From Hofstenia miamia (lineage: Eukaryota > Xenacoelomorpha > Acoela), in NCBI GenBank assembly GCA_004352715.1, contig SCFE01000062.1, forward strand, positions 1,867,743 through 1,931,742: 64,000 nt of DNA, read 5' to 3'. This document shows, one piece after another, positions 22,673 through 34,530 of the stretch. Numbering within the stretch: the first letter of the stretch is position 1; each line of letters starts with the position of its first letter. Position numbers and translations under genes: made by a program. The notes beneath the pieces were generated by a model. That model searched no databases, was not told the origin of the DNA, and saw nothing but the letters and a program-made list of their open reading frames with translations.

Positions 22673-25626
22673 TTTAGTAGGTATTCACGTGAAAATACAG
22701 TTAAAGTTCAGTGGAAATTTTTAATGATTACTAATAACAATTTTGCAACATAATATAATAATTGTATGAAAGTATGAAATTAAAAAGTTCAACTGAAAGT
22801 TTTTCCAAGAGACAAACATTTTGTTTCCGATCAAAAAGAAAAATTTAGGGATTCTACTGTTTTAATATCTAAACAGAAAATATATTTTCTAATTTATTTT
22901 TTATTTATAATTTTTGACCATCAATTTTCTCAGCAAAAAAATTGAATCGAAAATAATGTTAAATTTTGTTTGTATTGTAAATGGCACTATGAAATTTATT
23001 CATACATTTTCCCTAATCTAAAGTTGCTCAACAAAACAATAGTTAATGATTGCCTACAATTCTTCAAATTCTGTGAAATTTTAAAAAATGGATTGGCTTT
23101 ATTTACTTATTGTCATCGGACAGAGGAAAAATTCGTCTGAAAATTTGCAAGCTATTTGGGTCAAACCACGATCCTGACCCTAATAGATATGCTTAGATAT
23201 TATATTTATAAGTTTTAATATAACAACTAAGTTTTGTCAGCTTTCCAAAAGCTGGGTTTTGTTCAGTCCCTTAACAACTCTGAATTTTGGATATTAGCGG
23301 TGCTCGACACGTTTCCTAGCTGTTTTTGACATTCGCTATATTTTACACTATTTTCTTCATTTAATTTCATAAAAAATTGTTTGAGTCGGTTTTGTCGACT
23401 ACTTTATTAAGAGTAAATTTGCTTAAGTTGGGTTGAGTTAATGTTAAATATAACAATTTGAATTGAATTAAGCTTATTTTCAGTCCAGGACAAAAGAAAG
23501 TTCGTTTGCAGTCTTGGTCTGTAACCAAAGCAGCAATTAACACTTAATAGTAATTATAATTTGCATAAAGTTAATATCATATGGAGTGCTTGAACGTAAT
23601 TGTATTAAACATATATTCTTAGTTAACATGGATGTAAAGGATTTAGAAAACAGCATCAATTACTACATTATGTTCATATTTCTTAAAGCTATGTGTTGGG
23701 CAGAATATTTTAGGCAATTTATAGAATTTTTAAGAACGCATTCCCCTTGAGAAAAGTTTGGCAAAATTAAACTAAGTTTAACATTATAACGTCCTTCGTA
23801 GTAATACCAAGAAATTATTAATGATTGGCTGAACCTTTGTATAAGTAAATTTTTCGAATACGTCGATGAATTGTTAGTTTGCAAACTGTATATAAAACCG
23901 ATGATATAAAATTTCAATTCCATTGATGACACGTTCTATTGATTTTCCCAAGTCATCTGCATTTAAAAACAAAAGGGATTAAAATAGGATAAAATGTCTT
24001 TTTCAAAAATTTCTTAAAGAATCTACAGAGAATTAAATATAATACACTAGATCAATCCACAACTTCGGTTTTGCGTTTTGTTTCTTACAAATCATCAATT
24101 TACAATATTTACTAACTCTTAATTTTGATAATATCTGAAAAAAAAAAATTTTTTTAGCAAATATATATATTAAAAGCATTAAAATTTTCAAGCAAAATAC
24201 ACTATTGTAAGTTATACTTACAATGGGGTTACATTTGTTAAAATCTTTTATAATTTGGCTTCTGTTTTTCAATCACTTGATAACTTGTTTATTCACGAAA
24301 ATTAGTACTGTCGCATGTAAAGTACTGTCAGTATCATCAAGATTTTATTATTTTTATTAACTCTTACTTGTACTTTAATTGTAGATATACAAAATTGATT
24401 TCCCAAAATTGAAAGCTTTATGAACATTAAAATGATAGTGCGGATTATTTGCGCGTGAATAGGTGCCTTCTAACTTTCTAATTTTAATGAGCATTTAAGT
24501 ATCTAAAATTGGCAAAATTTTAAGCCCTCTATAGAAATGAAGTTACACCAAAACCTTTAAAAAATTCAGTTACTTTATCTTTGAATGGATGTTATTGTTT
24601 TTGTTAATTTCCTTTTTATGCCTCAGTATCAAATATATTTGTTTGTATTAATACAAACTGTTGATTTACATAATAAAGCACCTAGATTGCTTAGCAACAA
24701 ATTGCAAGTATGTCAAAAAAGAAAAGAAAATATATCTTATAACAATATAACATAAATACATATCGGGAAAAGCTTAAGAAAATTTCAAAATTTTTGTTAA
24801 TCATAACAAAAGGTTTGAATTATTCAAAAAATCAAAACTATTAAATATAAAACGCAAAATGTTCAATGGATCCTTGGTGATTTTCAAAAACCGTTTTTGA
24901 ATCCATTATATGTTTATGAAATTCGATTCGTATTAAAAATGAATTTACCTTCAAGCTTTAATAAAAGGAGATTAATAATTCTGATGATTGAATTTTATGA
25001 TTCATCTAAATTTTTGCCGAAAGTGATATTTAATTTACAACCTGTTAATTATGCAATATTGCACTTAGCAAAATTATTCCATACTATTTTCATCGCAAAA
25101 ATTTACCTCGTATAAAAATGGTCAACAGCTGGAAAGTTTATTTCTTTAATTATTTCGAATATGAAATCATGAAAATTGGTTAATATCCCAAAATAGCATT
25201 TGTTGATTAACAATCAACCCAATGCAAGAAGGGCTATTAGAATAGTTCTAATAAAATTCATTAATTTTTATGAAATTCTCAGGCATAATCAATACTCTTG
25301 TTTTTATAAGAAACTGAAATACCAGAGAATTCACTTCCTTAAATTTATCTGACAATAATCTTATTCGTTTTAATGAAATTAAATACGCTAAATATTCATG
25401 TGATGTTTAAATTTGCTAATGCAAGCAATAATTGCCTTAATCGAACTGTTTTTCCTGAAAGCCTCCTTCTATGTTCAGTAATTGAGTATGCATTCTTGTT
25501 AAGTGCCATCTATTATTCTAGAGAGAAGTGGTACTTTTTCAGAAGGGAACTATTGTTTTAATTCCATTGATTTAAGCCACACATACAAGCCAACATTTTA
25601 AATTTCGAAGAATTTTTTCAGTTTTC
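22673..25626. other. No gene seen; A+T-rich DNA
   Basis: Only chance-length frames; no domain, repeat pair or splice-bounded exon that I can support. Confidence 0.55.

Positions 25627-25678
<52 letters not shown>
25627..25678. repeat. (TA)n microsatellite, two blocks
   Basis: TA runs interrupted once by ttta. Confidence 0.95.
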
Positions 25679-26322
25679 GGCGCAAGGTATATTTAAATTC
25701 GAAAGAATGGTAATTATTAATTCAGCCAAATTGGTATACCTGTTCATCACTTGTAATATATTTTACTGCATATATATAAAGGATAAGGCCACCTGATGTT
25801 CTTAGTATTTTGGATAGAATTCAGAAAAAGAGTTCAATTAAATATGATTTTGAAATTCGTAAATTAATTGGGTAAAAATTAGAAAAATGCATATTTACTT
25901 AAAGCTAAAAGTTATTCTATTTTCACAGCAGCAAATAGAAATTAGAAAATTTTGCTTAAGACCAGATATGCATAGATATTTTTGTCGTGCAATTACAAAA
26001 TTTTCAATTTGATTCCGATTCATTTGTTATATGCCGTTTAATGAATATATGTTTCATTAAATCAAAGCCAATGCTAATGTAAACTAAATCTTAAATCTCT
26101 TGTAGCTATAGCTTATTACCAAGGCCACCTGTCGAGTTAGCCTTGCATAATATTTATAGTATTATTTTTAGAATCTCAATGTTTTAATTGAAGATATTTT
26201 TATAATTGTAAAAAGCAATGTCAAATCATTAATTTCGATGCAGTTGGAATTGATTTTCACTGCGATCCCGTTTTGGAATGGTTTCTCGATTCCAATTACA
26301 TTGAACCATTGAATCAGAAACT
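25679..26322. other. No gene seen
   Basis: A+T-rich. The phrase aaggccacctg occurs at about 25784 and 26119, possibly fragments of one repeat. Confidence 0.45.

Positions 26323-26360
<38 letters not shown>
26323..26360. repeat. (TA)n microsatellite
   Basis: Pure TA run, just beyond the 3' end of the Penelope-like element. Confidence 0.95.
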
Positions 26361-26363
<3 letters not shown>

Positions 26364-26421
26364 GTACAAAGTGTGCTTAAACTATTCCATGTAGAAAACA
26401 AGAAATATGTTATGTATGCAT

Positions 26422-26448
26422 GTTTCGAGTGTCTCCACTTATCGTCAG
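26422..26448 (-). ncRNA. Hammerhead-ribozyme-like core at Penelope 3' end (candidate)
   Basis: On the minus strand the sequence reads CTGACGA, then TAAGTG-GAGA-CACTC, then GAAAC. This is the CUGANGA...GAAA arrangement of a hammerhead core, with a small AGTG/CACT stem II and GAGA loop. Penelope-like elements are known to carry hammerhead motifs in their terminal repeats, and this one lies about 100 bases downstream (minus strand) of a Penelope GIY-YIG remnant. Against it: stem II is only four pairs with unpaired bases on each side, and I could not place a clean cleavage triplet and stem I. It is probably a decayed copy, if real. Confidence 0.4.
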
Positions 26449-26519
26449 TACAAAATAACTAAAATAATATGGTGGTAAATACGAATTTTATAATATTAAA
26501 ATTGTAATTCGTAGATCTT

Positions 26520-27300
26520 ATACGATATTTAATCTTTGACTTAGTTTATTTAATAGATTCTTCTTAGCTTCGTTCATGAATATAGCTTCTGCAATTTTTG
26601 TATACTTGGTTTTCATTAAAATAGTAAAGTTTTTCCTCTTAGGTGCATGTTCATGTCAATATATTTCGCATTGAAATTCTGTATTCTAATTGTCTTTTTG
26701 TTTCCCCAATTTATGAACTTTCACATTCATTTATAATTGTATACGCATGAGGAGACTAAAGGAGGTGGAATAGAGTTTTTGTTTTTGAGAAAATGTGATG
26801 TCTTCAGAGTTTGAAATATTGGCATAAGCTTGACACTTAATTCTTGGTTACATTGTTGGATCTTCTTTTTCAAGGTAGTTACTGAATTTGATGTAATATA
26901 CGGTAGTTTCCAAGTTATTCTCTCTTCTAATTGATCTTTTCTTGGTTGTGATTTATTACGAAATATTCTATCAATTTCCGATTTAATCATTTTTTGTGGA
27001 TATCCGTTTCTTAACAAGATGTTTGATAGTGCTTCAAATGCATTTATAAGATGTTCATATGATGGGCATGTAAGAAATGCTCGATTTAAAATGGCTTTAA
27101 TCGTATTTCTTTTGTGTATCAACTCACAATGTGATGAAAAGGAATATAAAGTCCAGTATTTGTGGGGTTTTTATGCCATTTCGTAACAAAATCGTTTTCA
27201 GTTTTAGTAATTTCTACATATATGGACTCTAAATAGTACGGAATTTGTATCCAAAAATTTTTAAATTATGCTATCGGAATAGGGGTCTAGTTTCTCATCT
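26520..27300 (-). pseudogene. Penelope-like element: RT C-terminus plus GIY-YIG remnant
   Basis: Reading the minus strand from about 27290, YLESIYVEITKTEND and WHKNPTNTGLYIPF match the late RT block of Penelope-like elements (YRKPTxTGxY pattern). A frameshift near 27125 leads to a 131-codon frame beginning HKRNTIKAILNRAFLTCPS, then LLRNGYPQKMI, then ERITWKLPYI, the usual RT-to-linker order. After a stop near 26726, decayed sequence gives IGETKRQLEYRI, a remnant of a GIY-YIG nuclease, and then KYTKIAEAIFMNEAKKNLLN, the expected C-terminus. Several stops and frameshifts show it is dead. The early RT blocks including the catalytic YADD are not present. Confidence 0.85.
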
Positions 27301-27539
27301 CTGAGTATCTATCGCATCTGCCATGGTATCTTGCTCCCATATAAAGTTTTTTTAATACACCGCTTAGAAGATAATTGTATTCAGAACCCTTGTATATATA
27401 TAATATTAGTAGTAGTAGAATTGTATATTACATAAATGTCAGCAAAAAGAAAATGAAATGATGCAAAACACCATCAGTTAAAAGTTTATTTAGTGGTGTC
27501 CATTGTTCACTGGCTGCGCCAAAAAAATTGAAAATACTA

Positions 27540-27850
27540 AAGATAATTGTATTGTCCAAGAACAATCATGTCATTGTATGATGTGAGACTATAATAGGTA
27601 ACTTTCACTATTTTCAAACAAATTTTAATTAGGGACAAATCAGCTGAGTTGCCTGATCAAGGACCCAAAGCATTGATATCATTAGCTTTCACCCTACTTT
27701 ATTAGTCATGATTGATGACATGGCACCTCATCTTGATGGAAGAAATTGCAGTAATATATTTAAAGACACATTGCCCTTGAATTTTTTTTCGTGCACAAAA
27801 CAACTTAGTAATACCCACGGAAAATCAGTTTTCGTTGAAGGATCCAGTAA
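27540..27850 (-). pseudogene. Tc1-like transposase remnant, heavily decayed
   Basis: Minus-strand frames contain FHQDEVPCHQS, matching the second-Asp block (FQQDxAPCHxS), and, in a shifted frame, GP-stop-SGNSADLSLIKICLKIVKV, matching the WPGNSPDLNPIENxWxxLKxxV block with substitutions. Order and spacing fit Tc1/mariner transposases. Stops and frameshifts are frequent. Upstream remnants may extend to about 28060 but are not clearly readable. Confidence 0.65.
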
Positions 27851-28131
27851 AGAGATTAACCTTGCATGGCTTTGTTTTTACTAGTTGTGAAGTGTGGTCT
27901 TACACTGCGTTTTGAATAGGTAAGGGATTTGCAGTTTGATAATGGTGAAGTATGTTGCGTTCCTGATGTTGAATCAAAGGGTTATTTCACTATTTGACAT
28001 ACCTGAACTAATTAGAGCGACAATTTAACAAATCTGTTTTTGTAAACACAACATGAATGCCAGGGATGCAAATAAAGCTATGTCAGTATCTTAGTATTTT
28101 CGATGTGGCCTGTGAACTATGGCCACAATTA

Positions 28132-28134
<3 letters not shown>

Positions 28135-28164
<30 letters not shown>
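28135..28164. repeat. (TA)n microsatellite
   Basis: Pure TA run. Confidence 0.95.
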
Positions 28165-28171
<7 letters not shown>

Positions 28172-28239
28172 GGAATCAGAAAGAAAGCATCTGAAAATCT
28201 TACACAATTTCAAAATAAGAAAAAAATGTTAAGTTAGTA

Positions 28240-28915
28240 GTTTTTAGAATTTGATCACGAAGAAAATGTGTATATTTATTTCTAGCACTGCAGCCGGAAC
28301 GTGGTTTCCATTTTCGTCGCCGACCTGTAGTTCTCGTTTGGGAATTAGTTCTCTCAAAACATGATTACTATTGTTCGCTATTTTGTCATGTTTCTTTAAA
28401 GGCGATCAATCGTGCATAGGTGTTGTTAGGAACAACCTCTCCACACTCTTATGCAATAGCTTGTATGAGTGTAAATCATTGTTCTATATAATAACTCAAA
28501 TTTTCAGGCCTATAATTTAAGTGCTTTATCTTGAGCAAGAGGTATGTTAAAGAATAAATTTTTTTCCGAAGTTTATTGACTTGTTCATTGAATCTGATTT
28601 CTTTAGTCAAGATCCCCGATGACCACGAAATTGCTTTTTGATGAACTCTAGGAATATAATGAGATCTATCATCTTTTCGAAATTGAGTACAGAGTTCTGC
28701 AGTTTTGTTTGAATTGAAAAACGTAATGTTCAAACTACAGCATGACATAAGTTTTTTAATTATTGTTTCTGCTTGATCAGGTTATTCATTGCAAATGGGA
28801 ATCGGATATTAATTCATCAATTTTTTCTACAATCTTGTGCCGTGGAGCACGGTAAAATGCATTGCTGAGATCAGGAGTAAATATTCTTACATAGTCGTAA
28901 ACTTCCCTGCAACTT
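28240..28915 (-). pseudogene. LINE family A, minus-strand copy
   Basis: Minus strand from about 28915: YDYVRIFTPDLSNAFYRAPR, then HKIVEKIDELI, the same RT block as VRIFTLDLRNAPNRASR at 19043. The 90-codon frame 28748-28476 then reads LNITFFNSNKTAELCTQF (the LNxxKT block) and ILTKEIRFNEQVNKLRKKI (RT thumb). Further on, about 28400-28280, NNSNHVLRELIPKREL and GNHVPAAV match the C-terminus at 19551-19736. The catalytic PQG to YADD part is deleted between the first and second segments. Each of the two copies of this family preserves parts the other has lost. Confidence 0.8.
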
Positions 28916-28932
28916 ATATATATATATATATA

Positions 28933-29358
28933 TAGCTTAGGCCAGAGAAGAAACCAGTTTTTATTTTCACATCATTCAAAAAGTAACAGTTGGGACAAAA
29001 TGAACTGTTTATTACAAATAACTCAGGTCACAAGAAAGCCTAAAAAGTTTATAAAAATTCAAAATTTGAGACATGGGAGGCATGTAATCGTATGTAATCG
29101 AGCGTTAATGGAACAAGAGACACGCTGATAGTCTTCCACAAAAATATCGTCTAATTCCCTTAAAAATACACATTGCACCAGCTTCTGCATTGAAGCTTGA
29201 CTTATGTTTATTAATCATTAAACTATACTTTTAGCTTGTTTAGTTAGAAAATGAAAAACGTAATATGCATTATAAATAATACTAGACATGTAATTAATTG
29301 TAAATATAAATTAATAAAAAAATGGGATACCTAAGTGCCCGGTTATTTCTGGGCCACC

Positions 29359-29362
<4 letters not shown>
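28933..29362 (-). mobile_element. mariner/Tc1-like element remnant
   Basis: The right end, read outward, is GGGCCACCCTGTATA, which resembles mariner-type termini (TACAGGGTGGCCC). The left end reads gcttaGGCCAGAGAAGAAACC, a diverged partner of the right end's GGCCCAGAAATAACC. Both ends sit in TA repeats, compatible with TA target choice. On the minus strand, a 45-codon open stretch near 29065-29200 reads LRELDDIFVEDYQRVSCSIN, plausible as the C-terminal end of an IS630/mariner-type transposase. The left end and family are uncertain. Confidence 0.5.
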
Positions 29363-29393
<31 letters not shown>

Positions 29394-29550
29394 NNNNNNN
29401 NNNNNNNNNNNNNNNNNNNNNNNNNNNNNNNNNNNNNNNNNNNNNNNNNNNNNNNNNNNNNNNNNNNNNNNNNNNNNNNNNNNNNNNNNNNNNNNNNNNN
29501 NNNNNNNNNNNNNNNNNNNNNNNNNNNNNNNNNNNNNNNNNNNNNNNNNN

Positions 29551-29579
<29 letters not shown>
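29363..29579. other. (TA)n tract with 157-base N gap
   Basis: TA repeats at 29362-29392, Ns at 29394-29550, TA repeats at 29551-29579. The IYIY-type frames here are artefacts. Confidence 0.95.
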
Positions 29580-29581
<2 letters not shown>

Positions 29582-31350
29582 AAAAATTCCTTGAGAAGAA
29601 ATCCAGTTTAGTTGTTGACTTTCGCGTTAAGCTGCACCCCTTTACTGAGAAACAATATTAGGTGTAACCCGATGGCCATCTTATGTGAATTTTTGCATGC
29701 TATCACTGATAGTAAACGCCTCTAAAATTTGTTGGTGACACTATCTCAAAAATTGAAAATTTGAAATACGATTGTTTACATTATGATAAGAAAAATATTT
29801 TTGCATATCAAGTCAATTTGCAGTAGAATTTATCGTATTTCAAAGTAGGTAACCTCAGGATTTGATATATTATACAGAGTTATTTTTGAAAATATTGGTT
29901 GTCGTCATAATTGTAAAAAATAGGAAATTATAAAATTCTACAAAGTTTTACCAACAAAACAATTATCACTTTAAAATGATAAGACGATATGTACCGTAGC
30001 AGATCTGTGCGTTTTCATGCACATTTAAAATTTACAGATACCGGAAGTCTTAAAAGAAATAAGGAATATTTCTCTTCGGTTTCCAATGAAAGCATGAAGG
30101 ATTATTAATAGACTTCTAAAAATGGAATGAAAAGTTAAAAGATTGAAAATCAGAACAAATATTTCAGAGATTCATTGATTGTAGAAACTCATTGTTCTAT
30201 TATAGGTTTCTTCCAGAAAATTCTGTTTGAATACATCTTAATTATAACCAATATTTAGAAATTAAAAAAATAACGCATATAACATGTTATTAATATTTGG
30301 CGGAACAGTGAAATTTATCACATCTTCTAGAATTACATCATTGATATATTTTACGTATTTATTTATTCAAAGAAGTAACTCAGCATTCTCATCACTGTGT
30401 ATCATCTAATAGTTAAAATGAGGAAGCAGATGCAGTCAAATATGTACATCATGAATACAAAACAATGTGTGCAAGATTCAAATTACATTAAATAAACTTG
30501 CAACAAAAATATTGCATCATGTTATTTTCTTTTCAGCAACATACCTTCATGTTCCCTCACTCACTCGAAATTACAATGATGACGATATTCTTAATATCAC
30601 TTATGTACCCATACAAGGTAGCAGTGAAGTATGCCTCTTATGATGACCATATGATTACTACAATAGTAGGAATGCTTTTCAAGTGATCGATGTTTCATGA
30701 GGAAGTTTGTAATAGAGAAAACCAAGACATGTTAACACCTCAAAGTATTTGAGTTGACAATTTTGTAACCTGATGTTTGTTCTGATGAATATTAAAATTT
30801 ACCTGTAATAAAATATTGTTAAATTTTGTATGCCAATGTATTCTGGAATTCCACTAATATACACCGCAAAGCATAGTTAATAGAACAAGTCATTATTAGC
30901 CAAAGATAGTCTGAAAATTGACCCAGTACCTCAAAAAACTATCTTTATTGAAATTTTGAATTGAATAAGATAGTTTGGATGTACCATTGCATCAAAAAGT
31001 TATATACTACATATAAGCATTAAATAAAGAAGTATTATATGTTAAATGATGTTCTCTAATGAAGTAGGCGGAATTTGGCGATGAGTGCTAACTTAAAATT
31101 TATTATCAAAGGGAACAATGATAATGCAGCAGAAAAACTGAAATGTCAGAAATAGACATTAACATATTTAAGATTCCATGGGTGATCCATAGTCTAATGA
31201 TTTGGCAGAAGGAAATACATATTTTATAAATTTTACCAACCTACAAAAATGGACTTATTAATCATGACTTGGAAAATTAATTATTGAATGCTTATTTTTT
31301 AAAATTTACAAAGTAGATAGCAAACAATCGAAAGACACCAAGATGTGAGT
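29580..31350. other. No supported gene; possible short exon at 30537-30617
   Basis: Mostly A+T-rich. At 30537-30617 a strong acceptor (ttattttcttttcag) and a donor-like caag|gtagca enclose 81 bases open in two frames. It has no recognisable domain and its phase does not connect directly to 34413-34530, so I do not call it an exon. Confidence 0.4.
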
Positions 31351-31399
31351 GTTCCGACAGTTTGACTGATCCTCTGAGAGGATATCAGTTCCCTGGAAC
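31351..31399. repeat. Nested imperfect hairpin
   Basis: ACTGATCCTCT (31365-31375) faces AGAGGATATCAGT (31377-31389), complementary apart from a 2-base bulge, with outer arms GTTCC (31351-31355) and GGAAC (31395-31399). It stands out against A+T-rich flanks. Function unknown. Confidence 0.7.
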
Positions 31400-34300
31400 A
31401 TTCGCTGAGAATATATAAACATTTTGACTCATTAATATTGATAGTCTTATGTTAAATTCTCTTTAATTCGCTTTCTTTTTTAATTCATTAAACTTCGATT
31501 TTCAGTTTACAAAGCGCATTTGCAATTTCATTGTGTCTCTTTTTATTTCGTTGATTTATTGTGTCGTAATTTTCAAAGTAAAATTTAATTATCACGTCGA
31601 CGCCTACTTTTCTATCGTTTGTTTTGAAAAATACAATTTTGTATTGTTGGAAATAGCCTGGATTATTGCAATGAATGGAGAACTTGTTTAAAACTCTGAA
31701 ATACCAACCTGGTTTATGAAGACTTTATAAGGGCTGAGAATAAATGTTACAGTTCTTTGGTAGATATTACTTCAAAAAATGTGGTTCATTTTATTCCACT
31801 TTCTGGAAGAGCATAGCCCAACTTCAAACTTTTAAATTGATGTATGTCTTAGTAATATTGTAGTATTCAGCTGGACCAGAATTTTTTTATTCCCAGAACC
31901 ATCTAGTCCCATTGAAATTTTTTTGTACCTTTATACCAGAATTTGCACAGCCTAATTTCAATTTGACTAAAGCTGATCAAAATTATTAGTAACAGTGTAA
32001 AATGCACAGAGCGAGTTTTTTCATTTTTGGTTTCAGTCCAATTTTTGTCTCTGGCATATGAGGTTGCATGGTCTCACAAAACCCTATTATATTATATCTA
32101 GTTCCCCTTAACCAATTCTATAAATATAGTCTGTATTTATTTTTCCTGATATATTACTGAAAATATCCTTATAGATCAATTTTATCATTTGGAATCAACC
32201 GGATGAAGATACGTTCCTAGATTTGGTTCTCATCTTCAAACTTCTTAACTATTATTTCGAATGAAACTCATTGTACTATGTGATGCAAGATTAACATTCA
32301 GGCCTTAGATTATATTACTTGCAGTTTGAAGAGAATGAAACCACCTTTATTAGAAAGGAACTCATTTCACAGTTAAATGAAAATATTTAATGATGAAATA
32401 TATTTCATGACACATTTATGTTAAAGCACTTATTTTGCAAATCTAAATCTCGTATTTATAGCGCATGCAATTGGTATTTGTTAGTAATTACTCTAATTAC
32501 TATTCTACTAAATCTGTGGAAATTCCTTCAAAATTTTTTACAGATTTTACTGGGCAGCATATAATTTGTTCAAATAAGTTCATTCGAAGTTTGGACAGTC
32601 GCATAACTGTAGGAAAGAAGGTATTTAATTAAAATTGACAGCAATTAAATTAGGTAATCAAATGAGATAATGACCAGGTAATATACGTGACATGAATTCA
32701 CAACGAATTGATTGATTTATCAATGATTGAAATATCTATTTTGAATCTGTCCAACTTATTTCACAGCTTTCTCTATTTTTAACAATAAATTTACTCATTA
32801 GTACAGATTTATGTTTCTTCGCAATAACAAAAATTATCTAAGTGCTAGCTTTCGAAATGTAGAATTGATGCTCAATCAAGATCAAGATAGCTCAGAATAT
32901 ACAGTGTAGTAACAAGAAATGTACTTTGAATTAATCAAAATCAGTTCAAAAATGCAAATATCATAAATCTCAATAAAGTTAATTAGATCACTTTGTTAAT
33001 TGGAATTGGAAGAATCGGCGTAAAATAAAAAACAAGTCATAAAAGATGTAAACCATTTTGTTAAAATTGTTACAAATCTAAAAATACATTTATAAAATGT
33101 CGCTAGATGGCATCTGTAAATTCAAAGACATTCAAATGGCATGTAATAATTATTTTAACCACCGATTTTGTAAAATAATTCATATAGTTAGTATTATGCT
33201 GAATATAGTTTCATGTCGTGATTACGTAGTTGTTGCCAATTGTTGCAACACAATTCAAGCCAAATTTCACCTGCTAGAGATGACAAATGCTTTCTAGTCT
33301 AATAGCAACTTTGTTTTTTTAATTGACATAAATTTACAAAAACTAATTGTTTGTTGTGAGTAACAGACACTATTGTTGGCAATAATAATTCAATTATAGT
33401 ATTGAAAATATGCGGGTAATGTTTCTTCAATTAATTTATTTTTACAATTTTATAGGCATGTATCAATAAAATATTGCATTTTTCAAATCTTAGGAGTATA
33501 CTTTCTATTTATAAATAGTGTAACATGAAAAATATGTCATAAGGATAGAATTTATTTCACGTTAGCAGTAACATGATTTCAACTTTCACGAAAAATATTT
33601 TCATCAATTAGTTGTCTTAACTACTTTTTCAAAAATGGATTTCAAGAAATTTCATTTCTAAAAATGATGTACTGTGAAGCTCTTGAATATTTACAAGCCT
33701 ACTGAAGAAGAATATCGAATACTCCCCTAAAAGGATTTTGCTTTCCCAAAATTTTTGAAATTAATGTAATTCGCTAAAAATATGTGACAAAAATATCTAT
33801 CAGCGTCTGAATATTTCAGATGTTGTCAATGTTGTAATTCTTGCATTGAAAAAAAACCAATGAGGCAAGAAAATCTACGCAAACCACGTTTTGCCTGATT
33901 CGTCAGAATGGGCCAGAAATAATAAATTTTCAGCTTTTCACAAATATCAACGGTTTGTTGATTTTATATGTAAATATTTATTATTGTTCATATAAATGTC
34001 TTGTTTCAGTTAGCTATTAAGTACAATTTTGTGAATCTAATTCGCGTCAAGCGTTGGCTGCCTTAGCCAAAATGCTCTCAGGCATAGATTTGATTGTGTT
34101 TCAAAATGCTTGGCACGTCTTCCAATCAGATTTAACCAAATCGATCATTAAGGATTACAAGTCCATTTCATTAACAGCATTTATAATGCTAACTATAGGT
34201 ACATTTTCAAGAACAATTCAATTGGGTTTCCAATTTTATCCGAATTTGCACGTTCCGAAACCTTCTTAATATCATATAAATGTGGCAGTTTCATTTTTTT

Positions 34301-34412
34301 ATTTTCCATAAAATATTTTCCTTGGAAGAAAATTTTAATCACAAAAAACATACGTTTATGCACATCATGTACAAAATGAGTAACTTAAAGATTATTACAT
34401 TTTTAATTTTAG
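31400..34412. other. No gene seen
   Basis: A block at 31872-31915 (ggaccagaattt...ctagtcccattg) matches the phrase at 6668-6700. The 71-codon frame at 34054-34269 is protein-like, but I see no matching splice phases. Confidence 0.45.
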
Positions 34413-34530
34413 AAATCTTGATGAACCAATCCCCTTCGTTGTGCCTCCAAAAAGCCCACTTGGAAAAAGAAAACAATCTGAGGGCAATAACAGTGATAAA
34501 TTCGCCTGTTTACACTCGGAAAATTATTTT
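34413..34530 (+). CDS. Candidate upstream exon of the synaptotagmin-like gene
   Basis: An acceptor (catttttaattttag) and a consensus donor (ATTTT|GTAAGAAG) enclose 118 bases: one base completing a codon, then 39 codons ending in phase 0. The open frame reads LDEPIPFVVPPKSPLGKRKQ and then SEGNNSDKFACLHSENYF. This is Pro/Lys/Ser-rich like the linker between membrane segment and C2A in synaptotagmins, and unlike the Ile/Asn/Lys/Tyr-rich chance frames of this region. It lies 5 kb upstream of the first C2A exon on the same strand. Its end phase (0) does not match the phase-1 entry of 39476, so an intermediate exon would be needed. No homology can be claimed from the sequence alone. Confidence 0.45.

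Noticed and set aside
29322-29661. Frames through IYIYIY repeats and Ns (also at 8777, 26168, 37646, 46836 and 49465)
   Set aside because: Translations of (TA)n tracts and gap characters, not genes.
30537-30617. Splice-bounded 81-base open segment
   Set aside because: Good acceptor, but two open frames, no domain, and no phase connection to the candidate exon at 34413.
34022-34207. Protein-like frame around 34054-34269 as an exon
   Set aside because: The best acceptor (tgtttcag at 34009) leads into stops in the needed frame, and no domain is visible.
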